A stretch of 64,000 nt of DNA, taken from the NCBI RefSeq assembly GCF_025699485.1, contig NZ_JANUXN010000016.1:39838-103837 (forward strand). Reading direction: 5' to 3'. This stretch comes from Thauera carbonicopians (GTDB lineage Bacteria > Pseudomonadota > Gammaproteobacteria > Burkholderiales > Rhodocyclaceae). Under the pieces are notes generated by a model that made no database searches, was not told the origin of the DNA, and saw nothing but the letters and a program-made list of their open reading frames with translations. The position numbers and the translations under genes are program-made. Of the stretch, positions 58,841 to 64,000 are shown in pieces (position 1 is the stretch's first letter; the number at the start of each line of letters is the position of its first letter).

Positions 58841-60721
58841 TCAGAACCACGCATCGCGCATCTCGTACGCCACGGTGTCGCCGTCGCCCAGCAGCCGGCA
58901 CAGCGGCACGATGGCCGGCAGTTCCCAGGCCAGATACCAGCGTGCCGCCTGCAGCTTGCCGCGGTAGAAATGGGCTTCGCTTGCGCCCTCGCGCTCGTCC
59001 TTAGCCTCGGCGCAGTCACCACCGTCAGCCCCCAGGCCGGCCAGCCGTTGCGCCGCGATGCACGCCTGGCGCAGCCACAGCCAACCCATCACCACGCGGC
59101 CGAAGACGTCGAGGTAGGCGGTGGCGTTGGCCAGCGCGCGGTCGACGTCGGCCGCCTGGGCGGCCAGCAGCGCGGTAGAGGTGTCGTCGAGCAGTCGCCA
59201 GTGGGTTTCCAGTGCCGTCGCCAACGGTGCCAGCACCGCCTCGCCACGCGCGGCGGCCACCGCTGCGGCGACCTCGGCGCGCAGGTGGCCGAAACCGGCG
59301 CCGCCGTGCTGGCGCAGCTTGCGGCCGAGCAGATCGAGCGCGTGGATGCCTTCCGTGCCTTCGTGGATGGCGTTGATGCGCTGGTCGCGCAGCAGTTGCT
59401 CGACCGGGTGCTCGCGGGTGTAACCGGCGCCGCCGAGCACCTGGATGGCCAGGTCGTTGGCGACGAAGCCGTATCTGGACGGCCACGACTTAACCACCGG
59501 GGTGAGCAGGTCCAGCAGTTCGCCGGCACGCTGCCGCGCCGCCGCCTCGGGGTGGGTGCGCTCGTCCTCGAAAAGCGCACTGGCATACAGGCACAACGCC
59601 AGGCCGCCTTCGGCATAGGCTTTCTGCGCCAGTAGCATGCGCCGCACGTCGGCATGCGCGGTCAGTGCCACCTGCGGCGACAACGGTTGCTTGTGCGACG
59701 CCGGGCGGCCCTGCTTGCGGCTGCGGGCATAGTCGAGCGCGTAGCGATAGCCGCGCAGCGCGGTGGCGGCGGCATTCAGGCCGACGCCGATGCGGGCCTC
59801 GTTCATCATCTGGAACATGCACGCCAGCCCCTGCCCGGCCTCGCCCACCAGATGGCCCACCGCGCCGCCGGCCTCGCCGAAGTTGAGCACCGTGGTAACC
59901 GAGTTGCGCTGCCCCATCTTGTGCAGCAGGCCGGCCAGCGCCACGTCGTTGCGGATGGCCGCAGGCGCGGCGGCGGTGCCGGCGACCTCGATGCCCCCCT
60001 CTCCATCGCCATCGCCCGGCAGCCATTTCGGCACCAGGAACAGCGAGATGCCGCGCGCTCCGGCCGGCGCGCCGGCAATACGGGCCAGCACCATGTGCAC
60101 GATGTTGGCGCTCAGTTCGTGCTCGCCGCCGGAGATGAACATCTTCTGCCCAAACAGGCGGTAGCTGCCATCCGGCTGCGGCTCGGCTCGGGTGCGGATG
60201 TCGCCGAGCGCGGAGCCCTGGTCCGGCTCGGTGAGTGCCATCGTGCCGGCGCATTCGCCGTCCATCAGCGGCCCCAGATAACGCTGTTTCTGCGCCTCGC
60301 TGCCAAAGGCGCGCAGCAGGTTGATCACCCCCAGCGTGAGAAACGGATACGCGGTGGCCGGCCCGTTGGCCACCATCAGGTGCGCCATGGCGGCACGCAG
60401 CACGATCTCGGGCAGTTGCAGGCCGCCTTCGGCCTCGTCGCAGTGGGCCTTGAGAAAGCCGCTGGCGCGCAGCGTGTCCCAGGCCACCTGGGTTTCCGGA
60501 ATCAGATGCACCCGCTCGCCGTCGAAGCGCGGCTCTTCGACGTCCCCCTTGCGGTAATAGGGTGCGAACTGCGCGGCGGCGATGCGGGCGAACAAATCGA
60601 TGGCCGCGTCGAACACCTCGCGCGAATGCTCGCGGTAGCGCGGACGCACCAGCAGCGCGGTGGTGTCGAGCAGTTCGTAGAGCAGAAAATCCAGCTCGCG
60701 GCGGCCCAGCAGTTCGGCCAT
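58841..60721 (-). CDS. Acyl-CoA dehydrogenase, large C-terminally extended type
   Basis: A 626-residue acyl-CoA dehydrogenase with the AidB/DmdC-like extended layout. The N-terminal region of about 60 residues is LGRRELDFLLYELLDTTALL. FAD/substrate motifs include TMALTEPDQGSALGDIRT and KMFISGGEHELSANIVHMVL; the C-terminal catalytic region shows IQVLGGAGYTREHPVEQLLRD. Such enzymes oxidise unusual or branched acyl-CoAs. First gene of the operon with FadJ and thiolase; GGGAG precedes the ATG at 60721. Confidence 0.88.
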   Translation of the reverse strand: MAELLGRRELDFLLYELLDTTALLVRPRYREHSREVFDAAIDLFARIAAAQFAPYYRKGDVEEPRFDGERVHLIPETQVAWDTLRASGFLKAHCDEAEGGLQLPEIVLRAAMAHLMVANGPATAYPFLTLGVINLLRAFGSEAQKQRYLGPLMDGECAGTMALTEPDQGSALGDIRTRAEPQPDGSYRLFGQKMFISGGEHELSANIVHMVLARIAGAPAGARGISLFLVPKWLPGDGDGEGGIEVAGTAAAPAAIRNDVALAGLLHKMGQRNSVTTVLNFGEAGGAVGHLVGEAGQGLACMFQMMNEARIGVGLNAAATALRGYRYALDYARSRKQGRPASHKQPLSPQVALTAHADVRRMLLAQKAYAEGGLALCLYASALFEDERTHPEAAARQRAGELLDLLTPVVKSWPSRYGFVANDLAIQVLGGAGYTREHPVEQLLRDQRINAIHEGTEGIHALDLLGRKLRQHGGAGFGHLRAEVAAAVAAARGEAVLAPLATALETHWRLLDDTSTALLAAQAADVDRALANATAYLDVFGRVVMGWLWLRQACIAAQRLAGLGADGGDCAEAKDEREGASEAHFYRGKLQAARWYLAWELPAIVPLCRLLGDGDTVAYEMRDAWF

Positions 60722-60775
60722 GGCGTTCTCCCGAAATGAGGTGGCGCGCCGGGGTGGGCGGCGCCGATGGCAGAC

Positions 60776-60818
60776 ACGTTAGCCAAGCGGGCGGCCGGGG
60801 GCTTGCGTCAATTGGTCG
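60776..60818 (-). promoter_or_regulatory. Terpene-regulon promoter (beta-oxidation operon)
   Basis: On the minus strand CGACCAATTGACGCAAG (60818-60802), two bases from consensus, with TAACGT at 60781-60776 beginning exactly 24 bp after the first base of CAAG. The dehydrogenase start is 55 bp after the -10. Confidence 0.75.
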
Positions 60819-60867
60819 TGTCGGATGGGAGGACATGGGAGGATCGGGGCTGGGACGGAGCGGTGGT

Positions 60868-60982
60868 GGCGCCCCCTCTCCCCCGGCCCTCTCCCACGGG
60901 GGGAGAGGGAGAAAAACCGGGCATGCCGAGATGTGTGCATACGCTCGCCCTGCGGGAGAGGGTCGGGGAGAGAGGGGGCGCC
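60868..60982. repeat. Intergenic inverted repeat of the CCCTCTCC type (MITE-like)
   Basis: Long arms of about 28 bp (60868-60895 and 60954-60982) pair as GGCGCCCCCTCTCCCC and its complement with few gaps. Such CCCTCTCCC/GGGAGAGGG elements recur between genes in many proteobacteria. It separates the end of the APH gene from the acyl-CoA dehydrogenase promoter and may terminate transcription. The 314-bp gap holds nothing else that I recognise. Confidence 0.65.
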
Positions 60983-61035
60983 CGGCGGCGGTGACAACCG
61001 CTAGCGCCCTGCCCCGAGCCGGGCACGGTGCGCGT

Positions 61036-62100
61036 CTACCCGGCGTGGCCGATGCGCTCGACCTGTCGCCAGCCGGCTTCGGCGACGACGCGGGCGCGCG
61101 CGCCAGTGGTCTGCGCATGCTGGCTGGACGCGGTACCATCAACCACGCGCCCCATGATGCCCTGCAGGATCGCCGCCAGCCGGAACAGGTTGTAGGCCAG
61201 ATAGAAGCGCCAGGCCTCGGGCTCGACGACGCGGCCGGTGCGCCGGCAGTAGCGTGCCAGATAGTCTTCCGCCGACGGGATGCCGAGAGCGGGCAGGTCG
61301 AAGCCCACCAGCCCACGAAACTCGTCCGGCCGCAGATACCACGGCAGCATGTGATAGGAGAAATCCGCCAGCGGATGGCCGAGGGTGGACAACTCCCAGT
61401 CCAGCACCGCGATCAGGCGCGGCGCGTCGGCGGCGAAGATCAGATTGTCGAGGCGGAAATCGCCGTGCACGATGGCGGTTTCCTCGCCCGGCGGAATATG
61501 CGCCGGCAGCCACGCGATCAGCCGTTCCATGGCGTCGATGCGCTCGGTTTCCGAGGCGCGGTACTGGCGGCTCCAGCGCGCGATCTGGCGTTCAAAGTAG
61601 TTGCCCGGCTTGCCGTAGTCGGCCAGCCCCACCGCTTGAGGATCGACGCGGTGCAGGGCGGCGATGACGCGGTTCATCTCGTCATACACCGCGCCGCGCT
61701 CGGCCGCGCCGAAGCCGGGCAGGTCGCCCTCCCACAGCACCCGGCCGGCTACGTATTCCATGACGTAGAAGGGCGTGCCGATCACGCCGTCGTCCTCGCA
61801 CAGACAGTAGGTGCGCGCCACCGGCACCCCGCTGTCGCGCAGCGCGGTGATGACGCGGTATTCGCGGTCCACCGCGTGCGCCGACGGCAGCAACTTGCCC
61901 GGCGGTTTGCGGCGCAACACGTAGCGCGCCTCGCCGGCACTGAGCAGAAAGGTGGGGTTGGACTGCCCGCCCTTGAACTGCTCCACCGTCAGCGGGCCGT
62001 CGAAGCCGGCGATGTGCCCGCGCAGATAGGCCGCCAGCCGCTCGACCTCGAAAGCCTGTTTTTGCTGCACCGGCATCGTGCCGACAAAGTCGTTCCGCAT
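61036..62100 (-). CDS. APH-type phosphotransferase (ACAD10/11 kinase-domain-like)
   Basis: A 354-residue protein of the aminoglycoside phosphotransferase fold. FKGGQSNPTFLL is the nucleotide-binding region, RYVLRRKPPG carries the ATP-binding Lys, AIVHGDFRLDNLIF has the catalytic Asp (HGDxxxxN), and VLDWELSTLGHPLADF is the metal-binding segment. The sequence pattern is that of the APH domain fused to acyl-CoA dehydrogenases in ACAD10/11, rather than antibiotic kinases. ATG at 62100 has GGAG 8 bases upstream. It follows the SDR gene by 54 bp in the same operon, and presumably acts on hydroxyacyl-CoA substrates. Confidence 0.83.
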   Translation of the reverse strand: MRNDFVGTMPVQQKQAFEVERLAAYLRGHIAGFDGPLTVEQFKGGQSNPTFLLSAGEARYVLRRKPPGKLLPSAHAVDREYRVITALRDSGVPVARTYCLCEDDGVIGTPFYVMEYVAGRVLWEGDLPGFGAAERGAVYDEMNRVIAALHRVDPQAVGLADYGKPGNYFERQIARWSRQYRASETERIDAMERLIAWLPAHIPPGEETAIVHGDFRLDNLIFAADAPRLIAVLDWELSTLGHPLADFSYHMLPWYLRPDEFRGLVGFDLPALGIPSAEDYLARYCRRTGRVVEPEAWRFYLAYNLFRLAAILQGIMGRVVDGTASSQHAQTTGARARVVAEAGWRQVERIGHAG

Positions 62101-62154
62101 GATTGCGCTCCGCGTCAATGGTTCGCTGGATGGATGGGTTGCTGGACCGCTGGC

Positions 62155-62934
62155 TCAGTGGGCCAGGAAACCGCCATCCACCGTGAGGCAGGCGCCGGTG
62201 GTGTAGCTCGACGCGGCGGAGGCCAGATACAGCACCGCCCCCGCCATTTCCGAAGGTTGCGCCACGCGTTTGAGCGGCACCCGCGCCAGCATGGTGTCGA
62301 GCAGCGCCGGGTCGTTCACCAGCGCCGCGGCGAAGCGGGTATCGGTCACGCCGGGCAGCAGCGCATTGACGCGCACCCCCAGCGGCGCGCATTCGGCGGC
62401 GAAGGCGCGCGTCATCGTGACCACCGCGCCCTTGGTGATCGAATACACGCCCTGCCCCGGCCCCGGGGCGACGGCATTGATCGAGGCGACATTGACGATG
62501 CTGCCGCTGCCGTGGCGCGCCATCAGCTTGGCGCCCAGCGAGGAGCAGAAGAAAAAGCCGCGCACGTTCACGTCCATGGTTTTCTGGAACGCGGCCGGAT
62601 CGGTGTCGACGATGGGGCCGAAATACGGATTGGTCGCGGCGTTGTTCACCAGGATGTCGAGCCGGCCGTAGTCGGCGGCGACGATCTCGAAGGCGTGCTG
62701 GATCTGTTCCACGTCGCCGGTATGGAACGGCAAGGCCCGCGCCAGCCCGCCTTGCTCGCGGATCGCCCCAGCCACCCGCTCGCAGGCATCGGCCTTGCGG
62801 CTGGCCACCAGCACCTGCGCACCGCTGGCGGCCAGCGTGTGCGCGACGGCTTCGCCGATGCCGCGGCTGGCGCCGGTCACCAACGCCAGTTGGCCGGTGA
62901 GATCGAACGAAGGAATGGAAAAGGTCGATGACAC
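62155..62934 (-). CDS. Short-chain dehydrogenase (AtuG-like)
   Basis: A 259-residue classical SDR. TGASRGIGEA for NAD(P), NNAATNPYFGP, the catalytic Ser region NVASINAVAPG and YSITKGAV (Tyr-x3-Lys) are present, ending TVDGGFLAH. AGGAGG lies 8 bases before the GTG at 62934, making that start more likely than the ATG at 62979. In Pseudomonas the atu cluster has such an SDR (AtuG) with an unclear step; oxidation of a 3-hydroxyacyl-CoA is the obvious guess. First gene of an SDR-APH operon under a regulon promoter. Confidence 0.85.
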   Translation of the reverse strand: MSSTFSIPSFDLTGQLALVTGASRGIGEAVAHTLAASGAQVLVASRKADACERVAGAIREQGGLARALPFHTGDVEQIQHAFEIVAADYGRLDILVNNAATNPYFGPIVDTDPAAFQKTMDVNVRGFFFCSSLGAKLMARHGSGSIVNVASINAVAPGPGQGVYSITKGAVVTMTRAFAAECAPLGVRVNALLPGVTDTRFAAALVNDPALLDTMLARVPLKRVAQPSEMAGAVLYLASAASSYTTGACLTVDGGFLAH

Positions 62935-63075
62935 CTGGGCAGCCTCCTGAATGCGCTGACTTGGGCTGATTCGCGTCAAATCATGCCGACTCGTGGGGTT
63001 TCATGGGGCGGCATCCGCGGGATAGGCGGACGCGCCGCCGGGGCGCCGCGCTTGGCGGCTCCGGTCTTGGCATTC

Positions 63076-63118
63076 AGGCTATTCGGGGGTGGAACGGGCG
63101 TCTTGCGTCTATTGGCTG
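63076..63118 (-). promoter_or_regulatory. Terpene-regulon promoter (SDR-APH operon)
   Basis: On the minus strand CAGCCAATAGACGCAAG (63118-63102), one base from consensus, with TAGCCT at 63081-63076 beginning exactly 24 bp after the first base of CAAG. The SDR start is 142 bp after the -10. Confidence 0.75.
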
Positions 63119-63125
63119 GCCCCGC

Positions 63126-63398
63126 CCGGCGGGTCAACTCGAAGATGGCGGTGTCGACCTCGCCTTCAATGTCTTGCCCGCCAAGCGCTCGGTACGCTTC
63201 CCTGCCCATCATGGAGGCGTGGAAGAACATCTTTATGTCCATGAGGGCACACTGACTGTGACTTTGGACGAGACACCGTTCGTCGTCTCGGCTGGAGATA
63301 CCCTGTTCTTCCCGTCCGATTGCATCCACGAGTTTCGCAACGAAACCGACGAGCCCACGAGCTTTTTGATCGTCATCGACGATCGTTCCAAGCGATAG
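63126..63398 (+). pseudogene. Cupin-domain remnant of an HTH-cupin-type regulator
   Basis: The plus strand carries about 90 residues ending in a typical C-terminal cupin: HHGGVEEHLYVHEGTLTVTL, SAGDTLFFPSDCIHEFRN, and a short tail. This is the half that follows the helix-turn-helix in XRE-cupin regulators, but no HTH precedes it; the frame upstream is cut at the regulon promoter (63102-63118). It appears to be a truncated gene, with the junction close to the edge of the terpene cluster. Confidence 0.65.
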
Positions 63399-63459
63399 CG
63401 GCAGCTTTGCCCGGCGTCAGGTGAATACTCGATCAACAGGTGCCGGCTTGAGTAAATCT

Positions 63460-63912
63460 TCAGGCCGCAAGGCCTGCCATGGTTATCTGGTAGATATCCA
63501 AATCTTCATCACTGAAGCAGCAGAATATGACCTGCTCGATGCATGCTGACCGATGCGCCAAGACAGTGCTGACTGCAATCCGGGATGCTTCAAGCTTTGG
63601 ATAGCCGTAAATGCCGGTGCTGATACTTGGGAATGCAATTGAACGAATGCCAAGACTCTCGGCCACGGCCAGCGAGTTTGCGTAGCAGTCGGACAGAAGC
63701 CGAGGCTCGCCATCGCTTCCGCCACGCCATATTGGACCAACTGCATGGATGATGTACTTGGCGGGCAAGCGATAAGCTTTCGTCGCCTTTGCTTGACCCG
63801 TCTTGCCACCGCCCAAGGACCTGCACTCATGAACGAGCTCCGGCCCGGCTGCCCGATGGATTGCTCCATCCACGCCGCCACCGCCCAGCAGCGAACTGTT
63901 CGCAGCGTTCAC
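63460..63912 (-). CDS. Macro-domain protein (O-acetyl-ADP-ribose deacetylase type), N-terminally shortened
   Basis: About 150 residues of a macro domain: [20 protein letters not shown] and [19 protein letters not shown] are the ADP-ribose-binding loops. The usual first strand (a GDIT-type segment) is missing: reading upstream in frame gives VDAIVNAAN, then a stop (TAA at about 63930) some 11 codons earlier. The first possible start is the GTG at 63912. It may be translated from GTG as a shortened protein, or be a pseudogene cut by a point change or deletion. Confidence 0.7.
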   Translation of the reverse strand: MNAANSSLLGGGGVDGAIHRAAGPELVHECRSLGGGKTGQAKATKAYRLPAKYIIHAVGPIWRGGSDGEPRLLSDCYANSLAVAESLGIRSIAFPSISTGIYGYPKLEASRIAVSTVLAHRSACIEQVIFCCFSDEDLDIYQITMAGLAA

Positions 63913-64000
63913 GATGGCATCGACTGAGTAACCGTCTTAGAAGTCAAGCATCGTGAAGCGATTTGTCCCAATGTTTGCCTGTGCGGACCATGGCGTTGAG

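Noticed and set aside
60868..60982. A CRISPR-like repeat structure
   Set aside because: There is one inverted pair with no regularly spaced direct repeats or spacers, and no cas genes in the window.

Overview
The window is high-GC, densely coded DNA of the kind seen in Thauera/Azoarcus-type betaproteobacteria. The strongest clue to the organism is a gene at 41684-43627: an N-terminal membrane domain joined to a linalool dehydratase/isomerase-like domain. I know this architecture from the linalool isomerase of Thauera linaloolentis. The genus call rests on that gene and its neighbours, not on a database search.

Left part (1-8.8 kb): the end of a sensor histidine kinase, a complete five-gene peptide/opine-type ABC importer operon closed by a bidirectional terminator, an Rpn-family PD-(D/E)XK nuclease, and a class V aminotransferase. 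From 9.2 to 14.5 kb there is an accessory block: a two-gene Hachiman anti-phage system (hamA nuclease, hamB helicase) followed by a helix-turn-helix regulator. From 14.8 to 24.2 kb lies a copper/silver module: the cusF and cusCBA genes on the minus strand, divergent from cusRS and a DUF411 gene, with a CopR-like palindrome between them.

The right two thirds (25.1-62.9 kb) form an acyclic monoterpene (linalool/geraniol) catabolic supercluster. Linalool isomerase would make geraniol. A zinc alcohol dehydrogenase and an aldehyde dehydrogenase would oxidise it to geranate. An acyl-CoA synthetase would activate the acid, AtuC/AtuF would carboxylate geranyl-CoA and AtuE would hydrate the product. 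Two acyl-CoA dehydrogenases, a FadJ-type bifunctional enzyme, a thiolase, two further enoyl-CoA hydratase/SDR-type enzymes and an APH-type kinase would finish beta-oxidation. A DUF1302 porin, a DUF1329 lipoprotein-like protein, a YCF48-type beta-propeller and an MMPL transporter sit in the same operon as the two dehydrogenases and look like an envelope route for the hydrophobic substrate. AtuA, AtuB and an AraC-family regulator are also present. I did not see the HMG-CoA-lyase-type enzyme that the Atu pathway needs.

The main discovery is a shared promoter architecture. Ten sites carry a 17-bp element close to CAGCCAATTGACGCAAG, read in the direction of the downstream gene. In each, a -10-like hexamer (TAnnnT) begins 24 or 25 bp after the first base of the terminal CAAG. 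They sit before the first gene of essentially every transcription unit of the terpene cluster, including the AraC gene itself and its divergent MBL-hydrolase neighbour. The element contains two similar half-sites, GCCA and RCAA, 10 bp apart, as expected for an AraC/XylS-type activator overlapping the -35 region. I infer that the AraC protein at 27418-28254 controls the regulon.

The right edge (63.1-63.9 kb) holds a truncated cupin-domain remnant and an N-terminally shortened macro-domain gene. Scattered REP-like and CCCTCTCC-type inverted repeats fill several intergenic gaps. I saw no rRNA, tRNA, CRISPR array or intact insertion sequence.
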